Assembly (NCBI RefSeq): GCF_020618475.1
Contig: NZ_CP085335.1
Location: forward strand, 2,542,001 to 2,606,000
Direction of reading: 5' to 3'
Length of the DNA stretch: 64,000 bases
From: Haladaptatus halobius
GTDB lineage: Archaea > Halobacteriota > Halobacteria > Halobacteriales > Haladaptataceae
Shown: in pieces, positions 28,855 to 37,777 of the stretch
Layout: every line of letters begins with the position of its first letter
How positions within the stretch are numbered: the stretch's first letter is position 1
Notes under the pieces: model-generated
Seen by the model: only the letters and a program-made list of their open reading frames with translations
What the model was told of the DNA's origin: nothing
The model's database searches: none
Made by a program: the position numbers and the translations under genes

Positions 28855-29679
28855 ATGGTCGACCGCTCGCTCCTCATCGCGCTTCTTGCCGGAGTCCTCC
28901 AAGGCGTCTTCGAGTGGCTCCCCATCTCCAGCGAAGGGAACATCACCCTTTTCCTCACTGCCGTCGGAACTGCGCCGGAGGCCGCGGTGCGGTTCTCGCT
29001 GTTCTTACACGCTGGAACCGCCATCGCCGCCGCGGGCTACTACCGCGGAGAACTCGGGACAGTTCTTCGAGAACTACCGAACTGGCGGCCCTCCTCGGCC
29101 TTTGAAGGCGAACGCGCCGACCTAACATTCCTCGCCGTCGCCACGGTCGTCTCGGGCGTCGTCGGCCTCCTCGCGTACTTCACCCTCTACGAGGTCGTCC
29201 CCGAACTGGCGGGCGGCGGATTCGTCGCGCTCATCGGCCTGCTGTTGGTCGGCACCGGTATCCTCCTCCGCACGGTGGACAACCTCGATATGGGCGGCCG
29301 CGAGTCGCCGGACTTGCTCGACGCGGTGCTCGTCGGCGCGATGCAGGGAATAGCCATCATCCCCGGCGTCTCCCGCTCGGGTACGACGGCGAGCGCACTC
29401 CTCTTCCGGGGTCACGACGGACCCAGCGCCTTCCGCCTCTCCTTCCTGCTCAGCATCCCGGCGGCTGCGGGAGCGGGCGTGTTGGTCGTCCTCGACACCG
29501 GCGGCCTTCCGGCGGTCGAACCCGGTTCGGCGGTGGTGGCGCTCGCCGCCAGCGCCGTCGTCGGCTACCTCACCATCGACGCGCTGATGCGGGTCGTCGA
29601 GCGCGTCTCCTTCTGGGCGGTCTGCGTCGGTCTCGGCTCGTTGGCGGTGCTCGGCGGTGCGTTCTTGCTCGTCCTCTAA
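28855..29679 (+). CDS. uppP: Undecaprenyl-diphosphate phosphatase-like protein UppP/BacA
   Basis: A 274-residue membrane phosphatase recycling polyprenyl diphosphate carriers (in archaea probably dolichyl diphosphate). Both family signatures are intact: GVLQGVFEWLPISSEGN near the N-terminus and IIPGVSRSGTTASALLFRG in the middle, with eight or so hydrophobic helices. It is the only healthy gene next to the dead glycan locus at 26.1-28.7 kb, consistent with a general carrier-recycling role. Confidence 0.93.
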   Translation: MVDRSLLIALLAGVLQGVFEWLPISSEGNITLFLTAVGTAPEAAVRFSLFLHAGTAIAAAGYYRGELGTVLRELPNWRPSSAFEGERADLTFLAVATVVSGVVGLLAYFTLYEVVPELAGGGFVALIGLLLVGTGILLRTVDNLDMGGRESPDLLDAVLVGAMQGIAIIPGVSRSGTTASALLFRGHDGPSAFRLSFLLSIPAAAGAGVLVVLDTGGLPAVEPGSAVVALAASAVVGYLTIDALMRVVERVSFWAVCVGLGSLAVLGGAFLLVL

Positions 29680-29764
29680 ACTTGGCGTCGACTCGTGCCG
29701 GTTTCGAACGAAAAACGGCGACGTACCGTCCGTCGCACAGAATCCTCCAACACATTTATCTAAC

Positions 29765-29884
29765 ATGAAAGATGATACGACAACGCTACCGTTCGGTGCA
29801 CGCATCGAATCCCGGAGACGGCCGGACGTGAAGCCGGAACGGTCGAGACGCGTGTCCGAACTCGACGAACCACGGTGGGAGTAG
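29765..29884 (+). CDS. Possible 39-residue basic protein upstream of CHAT gene
   Basis: ATG 29765 opens MKDDTTTLPFGARIESRRR and ends VSELDEPRWE at TAG 29882. It is highly charged without a membrane helix. It ends 35 bases before the CHAT gene start on the same strand. A TTTAT box lies only about 10 bases upstream of the ATG, so the promoter fit is poor. I do not recognise the family, and it could be chance. Confidence 0.35.
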   Translation: MKDDTTTLPFGARIESRRRPDVKPERSRRVSELDEPRWE

Positions 29885-29919
29885 AACTATACATCTAGTA
29901 GAACTGGACGAGGATACGA

Positions 29920-32001
29920 ATGGAGTTCGACACGCTCGACCGGCGGCCGGGACTCGCCATCTTCGACCCCATCGAGAACGTCCGTTTCGAACTCTACACC
30001 GACGAACCCACCGCGCCGGAGCCGGTCGCAACGTCCGACTTCTACTTCCCGGTGGACACCGCTATCGGCCTCGAAGCCGCGTCTATCGAGATTCCGAAGC
30101 TCGTCTCCACGGTCGTCCGAATGCAAGACGGGACGATGGTCACGGACGCGACGACGAGCGACGGCCAGACGTTCGCCACCGGAGCGTACCTGCTCGAACT
30201 CAACAGCACGCCGATGAAACTCTACGTCGCCGTGGAGGGACGATTCGAACTGTGTCCCGGCGAGACGTCCGTCACCGTGCGATTCGACGGAGTCCAGCGC
30301 GTTCGTATCGGCGCACGGTCGTTCCACGAACGTCCGGTCGGGACGATAACCGTCACCGACGACGTCGAAGACGCAATGCGCGCGGTGTCGTTGCTCGGGT
30401 CGGCGCTGAAGACGACCTCCTGCGAGCGGTCGTTTCCGACGCTGCGCGGTCATCCTCCCCTCATCGAGCGCGGCGACGCGTTCACCGTTCCAGAGGGTAT
30501 CGAACGCCCGGAGACGGGCGTCGAACTCGTCCTTCCGCCCGACTGCGAACACGTCTATCCGGCGGCGTCGCTCGCGTACTATCTCGGCGCGGAACTCGTG
30601 GCCGGAACCGACCCCCGGCTACTCGTGGACGGAGACGAACACTCGCTCGACGGGCGAGGAGGGTACGAGGTGACGGTCAACCGCGTGCTTCGACAGGCGT
30701 TCTTCCTCGACTGTCTCACCCGTACCGAGGGCTACTATCGGGTCGAACTCCACGAGCGCCGACAGGTCGAACCGCTGGTCGACCTCGATTTCGCCGACCT
30801 ATACGGACGCCCGCTCGCCGACCAGTTGACCGCGTATCTCTCGATACCGTTCGAGACGCTCGAACCGCACGTTCTGGACTGGCACCTGACGACCGACGTC
30901 GTCCCGACCGTGGAGAACCTCCCCGCGCTCCCGTACTTCGCCGACGAGCTTTCGCTCCTTCGAACGCCACAGAGCCCACAACAACGCACCGTCGCGCCGA
31001 CGCCGGAGATACTCGACGAGTTCACGAGGTCGGCCGTCGCCGCGGGCGATTTCACCCGCGGTGCGAGTGACGCGTGGGACTGGGACGACGAGGAGATGTT
31101 CCAGGTCGAATCGGCGGAGACAGTCGAGCACGCGTGGGTCGGAAACGGCTATCCGCTCGGGGCCAACAAGGTCACGCTCGAATCGCTTCAGCGACAGGTC
31201 GAGCGAACGCCGCCCGACGACTCGGCGCTGAAGATTCACGTGGTCTGCAACGACCGGGAGATGGCCGAAGAGAACGTCGTCAGCGAGTTCTACGGGCTGC
31301 GCGATTTCATCAACTACGACGTGTCGATCCACGAGGAGATGACTACCGCCGAACTAGCCGCGCTGTTCGAAACCGACGCGGACTTCGTCCACTACATTGG
31401 CCACGTCGACGAGGAGGGATTCCGCTGTACCGACGGATATCTCGACGTGCACTCGCTCGACGAGGTGAACGTCGACGCGTTCCTGCTGAACGCCTGTCGC
31501 TCCTACGAGCAGGGCGCGACGCTCATCGAGAAAGGAAGTCGCGGAGGCGTCGTGACGCTGGCGGAAGTCGTCAACACCCCCGCGACGAAAGTCGGACGAG
31601 CACTCGCCCGCCTACTGAACTCCGGATTTTCGCTTCGCGCGGCGCTCTCGATAGCGAAGGAAGAAGTCGTCGTCGGAGCCGAGTACATCACCATCGGAGA
31701 CGGTGGTCTGACGCTCTGTGAGGGGGACAGCGGAGTTCCGACGATGTATCGGGTCAGTCGTGATGAAGGCAGATACGCTCTCGAACATCACTTCTTCCCC
31801 GCATCGAATCACGGAATGGGAACGATAACTGAGTCTGAAATCGAGGACGCCTCGACACATTATCTCGCATCCGGCTCAGTGACAGAATTTTACTTGTCCG
31901 CGGAAGAACTAGACAGGGTGTTAGGCCTCGAACTCCTCCCAGTCAAAATCGACGACAAACTCCATTGGAGCGACGAACTCTCCGTCTCTGACCTGTCCTA
32001 G
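29920..32001 (+). CDS. CHAT-domain (caspase-like) protein
   Basis: A 693-residue protein. The C-terminal third carries a caspase/HetF-type CHAT peptidase: the His motif DFVHYIGHVDEEG gives candidate catalytic His495, and VDAFLLNACRSYEQG gives Cys526, followed by GSRGGVVTLAEVVNTPAT. The N-terminal 440 residues are a conserved haloarchaeal region with no recognised repeats, probably sensing or regulatory. No signal peptide is seen, so it should be cytoplasmic. A TATA-like ACTATAC at about 29885 precedes ATG 29920. CHAT proteases can act in programmed cell death or phage defence; no gasdermin is adjacent. A 44-residue membrane peptide gene faces it, stop to stop. Confidence 0.88.
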   Translation: MEFDTLDRRPGLAIFDPIENVRFELYTDEPTAPEPVATSDFYFPVDTAIGLEAASIEIPKLVSTVVRMQDGTMVTDATTSDGQTFATGAYLLELNSTPMKLYVAVEGRFELCPGETSVTVRFDGVQRVRIGARSFHERPVGTITVTDDVEDAMRAVSLLGSALKTTSCERSFPTLRGHPPLIERGDAFTVPEGIERPETGVELVLPPDCEHVYPAASLAYYLGAELVAGTDPRLLVDGDEHSLDGRGGYEVTVNRVLRQAFFLDCLTRTEGYYRVELHERRQVEPLVDLDFADLYGRPLADQLTAYLSIPFETLEPHVLDWHLTTDVVPTVENLPALPYFADELSLLRTPQSPQQRTVAPTPEILDEFTRSAVAAGDFTRGASDAWDWDDEEMFQVESAETVEHAWVGNGYPLGANKVTLESLQRQVERTPPDDSALKIHVVCNDREMAEENVVSEFYGLRDFINYDVSIHEEMTTAELAALFETDADFVHYIGHVDEEGFRCTDGYLDVHSLDEVNVDAFLLNACRSYEQGATLIEKGSRGGVVTLAEVVNTPATKVGRALARLLNSGFSLRAALSIAKEEVVVGAEYITIGDGGLTLCEGDSGVPTMYRVSRDEGRYALEHHFFPASNHGMGTITESEIEDASTHYLASGSVTEFYLSAEELDRVLGLELLPVKIDDKLHWSDELSVSDLS

Positions 32002-32002
32002 T

Positions 32003-32137
32003 TCACGGCCCGGGATTCGAACCCGCTGAGGCCGCAGCCGCGTTTCCGGCCTGCGACGCGACGACACAGATGGTGAACAGGACGCCGATCATTCGTGGGT
32101 GCTCTGCCAAGTACGCTTGTGCAGTGTTGTCCGACAT
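32003..32137 (-). CDS. DUF7503-type small membrane peptide
   Basis: A 44-residue protein, MSDNTAQAYLAEHPRMIGVL then FTICVVASQAGNAAAASAG, ending SNPGP. The layout (short polar start, YLAEHPRMIGVLF, one helix, QAGN, small-residue tail) is that of a haloarchaeal peptide family I recall as DUF7503. It is too short for most gene callers. Its stop lies one base from the CHAT gene stop on the opposite strand. Function unknown. Confidence 0.75.
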   Translation of the reverse strand: MSDNTAQAYLAEHPRMIGVLFTICVVASQAGNAAAASAGSNPGP

Positions 32138-32301
32138 GCATGCGAACTATTGTGCTACTGTAACGTATCTTTTTCTTAAATGTGCATACCGTTGTAATAT
32201 AGGAAAAACGTGTGAACGCACAAAAGGCCACCTCGATTGGGATCTTCGCTCGGGAACGCGAACCGACGAACGAAAAGGCGTTCGACGAGTAGCGCCCGGT
32301 A

Positions 32302-33534
32302 ATGAACATCGAGTTCCTCGGCGGTGTGCGCGAGGTCGGCCGGAGCGCAATCCTCGTCAACGACTCCCTCTTGCTCGATTACGGGATGTTGACGGGGACT
32401 CCGCCTCGGTTTCCGGTCGGTAGCGTCGCTCCCGAGGCGGTCGTCGTCTCCCACGGCCACTTAGACCACGTCGGGGCGGTTCCGTCGCTCCTCTCCGGCG
32501 ACGCCCGACCGCCGATTCACTGGACGCCGCCGACCCACGAACTGACGCTGTTGCTCGCGCGGGACACCTTGAAACTGCATGGCGGGAGCTACGACTGCCC
32601 GTTCACGGAAGAGGAGATCAGGCGCGTCACGCAGGTCTCGGAAACGCACGGGTACCGCGAACCATTCGACGCCGCGGGCCACGAGGTGACGTTCTTCGAC
32701 GCGGGGCACATCCCCGGGAGCACGCACGTCCTCGTGGATGACGGCGAGACGCGACTGCTCTACACCGCGGACTTCCACACTGGAAACCAGCGGTTGCTCT
32801 CCGGGACGACCGCCCGCCCGAACGCGGACGTCGTGATAGCCGAGAGCACGTACAGCGACGTGGAACACGACGAGCGGGCCGCCGTCGAGGAGCGATTCGC
32901 CGAGAGCGTGAAGACGACGCTCTGGGAAGGTGGCACGGTGGTCGTCCCCGCCTTCGCCATCGGCCGCACGCAGGAGATGCTGCTGGTCTGCGACGCCCAC
33001 GACATCGACTGCTACGTCGACGGGATGGGAAAGCGGGTTACGCGAACGTTCCGCCAGCATCCAGCGTTCGTCCGCGACGCCGACGCCCTCCGGCGGGCGA
33101 TTTCGAACGCCCGGTTCGTGACCGGCAGAGACGGACAGCGAAAACGAATCGCGGCGAAGAACGCGGTCATCGTCACCACCTCCGGAATGCTCTCGGGTGG
33201 TCCGGCGATGACCTACGTTCCGGAGATCCGAGCGAATCCGGTCAACAAAATCACGATGACGGGGTATCAGGTCGAAGGGACGCCCGGACGCGAACTGCTG
33301 GATTCCGGGTGCGCGGAGATCGACGGGCGGGTGATGCCGGTGAGCGCGCAGGTGGAGTCGTACGATTTCTCGGCGCACGCCGACCGCGACGGACTGCTCG
33401 ACTTTCTCGACGCCTACCGCGACGCCCGACTGCTTGTGAACCATGGCGACCGATGCGAGGCGTTCGCGGCAGAACTGCGAAACGACGGGTTCGACGCGAA
33501 CGCGCCCGAACTCGGCGACGTGGTGGCCTACTGA
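32302..33534 (+). CDS. Beta-CASP metallo-beta-lactamase ribonuclease
   Basis: A 410-residue aCPSF-type RNase without KH domains. The MBL core shows VVSHGHLDHVGAVPS (HxHxDH) and DAGHIPGSTHVL; the beta-CASP part shows PAFAIGRTQEMLLV, VTTSGMLSGGPAMTY and the final His motif DFSAHADRDGL. Such enzymes are 5'-3' exonucleases or endonucleases acting on RNA. ATG 32302 is the family start. Confidence 0.92.
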   Translation: MNIEFLGGVREVGRSAILVNDSLLLDYGMLTGTPPRFPVGSVAPEAVVVSHGHLDHVGAVPSLLSGDARPPIHWTPPTHELTLLLARDTLKLHGGSYDCPFTEEEIRRVTQVSETHGYREPFDAAGHEVTFFDAGHIPGSTHVLVDDGETRLLYTADFHTGNQRLLSGTTARPNADVVIAESTYSDVEHDERAAVEERFAESVKTTLWEGGTVVVPAFAIGRTQEMLLVCDAHDIDCYVDGMGKRVTRTFRQHPAFVRDADALRRAISNARFVTGRDGQRKRIAAKNAVIVTTSGMLSGGPAMTYVPEIRANPVNKITMTGYQVEGTPGRELLDSGCAEIDGRVMPVSAQVESYDFSAHADRDGLLDFLDAYRDARLLVNHGDRCEAFAAELRNDGFDANAPELGDVVAY

Positions 33535-33760
33535 CCTCCTAGCCTGCTGATGGCCGAGACCCGGCCAAAACCTGTCGGTACTTATTTATCACTAGCTATG
33601 AAACGCTACTCCGCAATGCGTCGTACCCAAACAATAGACGGTTCCAACCGTGAGTCCGGCGCGGCTCACGGCTGGGTTCCGCGATAACTGTACCGACACG
33701 AACACTGACTGGTTTTGTCGCCACGCGATCTGCGAACGAGAGCACTCCGTAGCGACCGCT

Positions 33761-33770
33761 GGAGGTGATG
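33761..33770 (+). promoter_or_regulatory. Strong Shine-Dalgarno before bacterial-type proS
   Basis: GGAGGTGATG is nearly a full complement of the 16S rRNA 3' end (anti-SD CCUCC and flanks). It lies about 4 bases before GTG 33774, which is the family start (MRRTEAFLPT), and decides this start against ATG 33768, which lies inside the SD. A strong SD is unusual here, where most genes look leaderless. Confidence 0.6.
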
Positions 33771-33773
33771 GTC

Positions 33774-35035
33774 GTGCGTCGAACTGAGGCGTTCCTCCCC
33801 ACCAGCCGTGAATCGCGCAACCGAGCCGGGGAGACGGTTCGACTGGCCCTCCGTGCCGGTCTCGTCCGCCAGTTCGGCAGTGGTCTCTACGGCTTCACGC
33901 CCACGGCGAACAGATTCGCCGAAAGGTCGTTCACCGCATCGAAGCCGAGATGGATGCCATCGGAGCGCAGGCGGTGAGCCTCCCCCAACTCCAGTACAGA
34001 CCCCACTGGGAGCAGAGTGGTCGCTGGGCGAATTTCGAAGGAGAGATGTTCACCTTCGAGAACCGCGACGCACGGGAGATGTGCCTCGCACCCTCTCACG
34101 AGGAGGGGATCGTCCATCTAGTGGACGGCTACGTCCGCTCGTACGACGACCTGCCCCTCCTGCTCTATCAAGTCGGGACGAAACACCGCGACGACCACGC
34201 CCGGAACGGCCTGCTCCGGACGAAGGAGTTCACGATGAAGGACGCATACAGCCTCCACGCCACCGCCGAATCGCTCGAAACGTGGTATCGGCGCGTCCGT
34301 GACGCGTACGAGCGAATCTTCGATACGCTCGGCGTCGAGTTCGTCATCGCCGACGCCGAGAACAACGTCATGGGCGGCTCCGCCTCGGAGGAGTTCGTCG
34401 CACCCGTCAAGGACGGTTCCTGCGAACTCGTCGCGTGCACGAGCGACCCCTGTCGATTCGGCGTGACCGACGAACACGTCGAATTCGAGCAGTCCGCCGA
34501 TGGAGATGACTGCCCCCGGTGTGACGGCACGCTCACGGCGAGCGAGGGCATCGAGATCGGCCACGTGTTCAAACTGGGGACGTGCTACTCCGACGCGATG
34601 AGGTTGACCGTCGACACGGGTAACAACTCGTCCCGCCCCGTCGAGATGGGAAGCTACGGAATCGGGGTGACGCGCCTCATCCAGACGCTCATCGAACAGC
34701 ACGCCGACTCGAACGGCTGTCGATGGCCCGTGACCGACGCTGGAACGGTCGCCCCCTACGAGGCCGCCATCCTCCCCCTCCACCACGACGGGGAAATAGG
34801 GGAAGTCGCAGACCGCCTGCACGAAGACCTCGAAGAATCGCTGCTCTTCGACGATGAGATGCAGAGTGTCGGCGAGTGCTTCGCCGAGAGCGACCTTCTC
34901 GGCATCCCCGTGAAGTTGATCCTCGGGGACTGCTTCCGTGAAACCGGCCAAGTCGAGGTCGAGACGCGGGACGGAGAGACCCGGTATCTCGATCCCGAGG
35001 AAGTATCGGCGGTGGTCGGTCAAAATCCGCTGTAG
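33774..35035 (+). pseudogene. proS: Bacterial-type proline--tRNA ligase, frameshifted
   Basis: Class II ProRS of the bacterial type lacking the INS editing domain; about 420 residues if repaired. The first frame gives MRRTEAFLPTSRESRNRAGE and LRAGLVRQFGSGLYGFTPT; a single G is missing near 33906 (GGG to GG), after which the rest is intact: EMDAIGAQAVSLPQLQYRPH, the motif 2 region GTKHRDDHARNGLLRTKEF, MGSYGIGVTRLIQ (motif 3). Four cysteines (CTSDPC, CPRC) mid-protein resemble a zinc site. The main archaeal ProRS must lie elsewhere, so this copy was probably acquired from bacteria and may serve a special role. Confidence 0.85.
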
Positions 35036-35082
35036 ACGCTGGTTCGGGGAGATCACAGTCCTCGCCGTGCTCGAACTACCTT

Positions 35083-35499
35083 CTAAAACGTCAGGTGCGA
35101 CGACGACCCCGGCATCCCGTCATCGTCTTCGATACCGCCCTCGTGGAGAAACGTACACTCGTCGTCGGTCAGGTAGACAGCACCGTCGTCGACGGTCACG
35201 TCCACGGGAACCAGCGTCGAACCGGCGGCTTTCCCGTTGTCGCAGTGGCCGGAGCAGGCGTCGAACATCGAGCCGTGTTTCGGACAGATTATCTCGCCGT
35301 CGCGCATCGCCGCGCCGAACCCGCGGTCGAGTCGCTGGTCGGTCTCGTGCTGGCAGAAGTTCTTCCACGCTTCGATACACCCCTCGCCCCGAACCAGAAT
35401 CACTTCCTCTCGCGTCCCGTCGTGCTCTCGAACCGTGAACAGAAACGAACCGTTCTCCGGAATCTCCTCGATCGCCGTCAAACGAACCTTGACGCCCAT
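35083..35499 (-). CDS. Rieske [2Fe-2S] domain protein
   Basis: A 138-residue soluble Rieske protein. The cluster ligands are C-x-H in KNFCQHETD and C-x2-H in IICPKHGSMFD, separated by 20 residues. No membrane anchor is present, so it is a ferredoxin-like or nitrite-reductase-small-subunit-like electron carrier rather than a cytochrome-complex subunit. It stands alone. Confidence 0.9.
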   Translation of the reverse strand: MGVKVRLTAIEEIPENGSFLFTVREHDGTREEVILVRGEGCIEAWKNFCQHETDQRLDRGFGAAMRDGEIICPKHGSMFDACSGHCDNGKAAGSTLVPVDVTVDDGAVYLTDDECTFLHEGGIEDDDGMPGSSSHLTF

Positions 35500-35576
35500 G
35501 GACGGGGGTCGTCCGCGCGGTAATTAACCGTACTCCTCCCGCCGCGCGAACCGACGTTACGTCGGTGACCGTCTCG

Positions 35577-36209
35577 TCAGTCCAATCCGCCCGCGCCCGT
35601 GGGTGCGTCGGGGAGGTCGACGGGTTCGACCGGGATGTCGAGTTCTTCGAGCGCGGCTTCGAGGTGTTCTTCTTTGGCGTAGTCGGCACCCGCCTCGACG
35701 CGCTTTCGCTGGGCGAGCGCGAGCACTTCGCCGCGCCGGTCGTCGGGGACGTCGAACTTGTCGGTCGTCAACTCGATGGTGAGACCGTTGTGGTCGCTGG
35801 TGTACAGCGAGTAGAAGATGCTCCGGTCGAACTCGTTGTACCCGCGACCGCGTTCTTCGAGTCCCGCCCGGACCTCCTCGATTCGCTCGGGGTCGAACCG
35901 GAACGAGATGTGGTGAACCGCACCGATGCCGGTTCGTTGCGGGGCAGGGTTCGACTGCCGCCCTTCCTCGACGAAGAACGTGATGATGCGACCGTCGCCG
36001 GTGTCGAAAAAGAGGTGCGTGACGTGCGGCGCGTCGAGGTTCGGCTGTTTCAGGACGAGCGGCATGCCGAGAACGTCGCGGTAGAACTCGACCGTATCCT
36101 CGACGTTGCTCCCGATGAGCGTGATGTGGTCGGTTCCGGTGACGTGAAACGCGCTATCCGGGCGCTCGGCCGTAACCGGGGGTTCGGTGTCGTTGGTGTT
36201 ATCGGACAT
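35577..36209 (-). CDS. VOC-family dioxygenase/glyoxalase-like protein
   Basis: A 210-residue vicinal-oxygen-chelate protein with two beta-alpha-beta units: HVTGTDHITLIGSNVEDTVE and VHHISFRFDPERIEE; metal ligands are likely the His of TDHITL, the His of VHHISF and the Glu of LTIELTTD. It resembles ring-cleaving dioxygenases or glyoxalases; the substrate is unknown. ATG 36209 is preferred to a start 60 bases upstream. Confidence 0.87.
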   Translation of the reverse strand: MSDNTNDTEPPVTAERPDSAFHVTGTDHITLIGSNVEDTVEFYRDVLGMPLVLKQPNLDAPHVTHLFFDTGDGRIITFFVEEGRQSNPAPQRTGIGAVHHISFRFDPERIEEVRAGLEERGRGYNEFDRSIFYSLYTSDHNGLTIELTTDKFDVPDDRRGEVLALAQRKRVEAGADYAKEEHLEAALEELDIPVEPVDLPDAPTGAGGLD

Positions 36210-36310
36210 GGTATCCTGTCTACGGATTGTCGTCGGACGACGATATACTCTCGGCGACGGCGACGACACCTCGTTACACCGATGTCAGTGCGAATCAGAT
36301 GCGGTCGGCG

Positions 36311-37147
36311 TCACCGGTCGTCTATCAGCGCCCGAATCTCCGGATCGAGGTCGTCGAACGCTCTCCGTCGACCGCCGTCGTCTTCGCTCGCTTTCTGCAC
36401 GTACGTCCGTTCCTCACGGTCGAAGATGGCGGACTCGTCGAGACTGCGCTCCTCGACGAACCGTCGTATCTTCTTGTTGTCGAAGCTCATCGCTTCGCGG
36501 GGGTCGATACCGGCGCGTTCCAGTTCGGCGCGAACGACGGTCTCGTCTTTCAGGTTTCGCCGTCGGGAGGTGTAGCGGCGTATCGACCCGAAGTCGGACG
36601 ACACCTCGCGGTCGTCCGGTACGACTTCGGTGAGAACGTCGCGCACCTGCTTTCGCGCGTCGTTAGCTCCGCGATTCACGTCGGAGAGCAACGTGTAGAG
36701 GTTCACCAGTCGGGACGTGTCCAACTCGTTCAAGGAGTCAGCGTCGTATCGGCGGACGGTATCGAGCAACAGGAGCGCGTCCCGGGCGAATTCGAGGTCG
36801 AGTTCGACCGATTCGTCGGCCGGGACGGGCGGTTCATCCGCGGACGGCGCGACCGAGTCGCTACCGGACGACGGATTCGAATCTCGGGAAGACGGGTGGC
36901 GCGTGCCGGACTCGAACGTCCCGCTCGCTTCGGTCGTTCCAGTCGCCCCGGTCGTTTCGTTCGCTCCGTCGTGCTGGCGTCGTTTCTCCCGCATCACGAA
37001 ATCGCGGGGTCCCTCGAACGCGAGGTTGTCCCACGAGTGGCGGTCGTCGTCCGTTCCACTGATGTGCGCGGCGACGGTGCGGATGGCGTCCTCGTAGTCG
37101 CATCCGGCGGCCGGGCACACGGTCGAGTCGTACTCTTCGTCTTGCAT
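36311..37147 (-). CDS. Haloarchaeal protein with N-terminal C2H2-like zinc motif
   Basis: A 278-residue acidic protein. Residues 11-40 show C-x4-C-x11-H-x9-H (VCPAAGCDYEDAIRTVAAHI), a possible zinc site. A Gly/Ser/Thr-rich disordered linker (about 65-110) leads to a helical domain with ARDALLLLDTVRRYDADSL. I do not recognise a named family. It precedes, on the opposite side, a membrane protein gene 15 bases away on the same strand and may share its transcript. Confidence 0.7.
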   Translation of the reverse strand: MQDEEYDSTVCPAAGCDYEDAIRTVAAHISGTDDDRHSWDNLAFEGPRDFVMREKRRQHDGANETTGATGTTEASGTFESGTRHPSSRDSNPSSGSDSVAPSADEPPVPADESVELDLEFARDALLLLDTVRRYDADSLNELDTSRLVNLYTLLSDVNRGANDARKQVRDVLTEVVPDDREVSSDFGSIRRYTSRRRNLKDETVVRAELERAGIDPREAMSFDNKKIRRFVEERSLDESAIFDREERTYVQKASEDDGGRRRAFDDLDPEIRALIDDR

Positions 37148-37162
37148 GGTCGATTTTGGATT

Positions 37163-37642
37163 CTACTTCGACGCACCGTTCGCACGGGGCGAGGCGCGAG
37201 CGGTTGCCGTCCGAACGAGTCGCGCAAACGCCCACGCCGCACCGACCGAGAGCGCCGCCGCAACCCCGGCGGTCACGACCGGCGAGCGGAACGCGAGGTC
37301 GGCTCTCGCACCCGCGTAGGCGATCAACGTGACCACCGCGTTGTAGTATACCAGTCGGACGACGAACTGCGAGGGCGTCATCGGCGGCCACTCGACGCCG
37401 AACCGCTCACCCCGAAGCGTACCGACGGTGAGTGTGAGCGTCGTCCACGTGACCAGCAGGGTGAACTTCAGCGGACCGTTCGGTTCGGCGTCCATCAGCG
37501 CGACGAAGACGGGCAGGGAGAGAAACGTCACTTCGCCAAGGGCGAAGAACACGTCTTCGATCCACTGCTCGACGCCCGCTTTCCCCTCGCGGGGTCGAAG
37601 CTGACGCTCATCCGGCGCGTAGTCCGTGCTGCGACCCGTCAC
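37163..37642 (-). CDS. Four-helix membrane protein, unknown function
   Basis: A 159-residue protein from GTG 37642 (MTGRSTDYAPDERQLRP). Hydrophobic stretches FFALGEVTFLSLPVFVALM, FTLLVTWTTLTLTVG, FVVRLVYYNAVVTLIAYAG and VTAGVAAALSVGAAWAFARL indicate four helices. A strong TATA box (GTTTATATG on the minus strand, 37665-37673) lies 27 bases before GTG 37642, which decides this start against TTG 37696. Family not recognised. Confidence 0.7.
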   Translation of the reverse strand: MTGRSTDYAPDERQLRPREGKAGVEQWIEDVFFALGEVTFLSLPVFVALMDAEPNGPLKFTLLVTWTTLTLTVGTLRGERFGVEWPPMTPSQFVVRLVYYNAVVTLIAYAGARADLAFRSPVVTAGVAAALSVGAAWAFARLVRTATARASPRANGASK

Positions 37643-37777
37643 AGGAGAAATTTCGGCGTCTTCGCATATAAACGTACGGTGGGAAAAGCGCGACAAGGGG
37701 CGGCAAAAGCCATCGATTCCGTCGAATTCATTTCCACGAACGGTTCCTTTTTGCCGCGTCAGACCAATGGTCGTTCG

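Noticed and set aside
32005..32040. T-arm-like GGGTTCGAATCCCG on the minus strand, resembling a tRNA 3' end or att site
   Set aside because: No matching acceptor, D or anticodon arms precede it, and it is the coding sequence for the tail (AGSNPGP) of the DUF7503-type peptide at 32003-32137.
33650..33700. Stem CCGTGAG/CTCACGG plus GGTTCCGCG upstream of bacterial-type proS, reminiscent of a T-box leader
   Set aside because: The T-box consensus is not met, no specifier stem is evident, and T-boxes are not known in archaea. It may be an ordinary hairpin.
36227..37777. Long plus-strand extension upstream of the DUF7119-like gene
   Set aside because: It runs antisense through the VOC gene start and two minus-strand genes with good promoters; homology begins only at ATG 37778.
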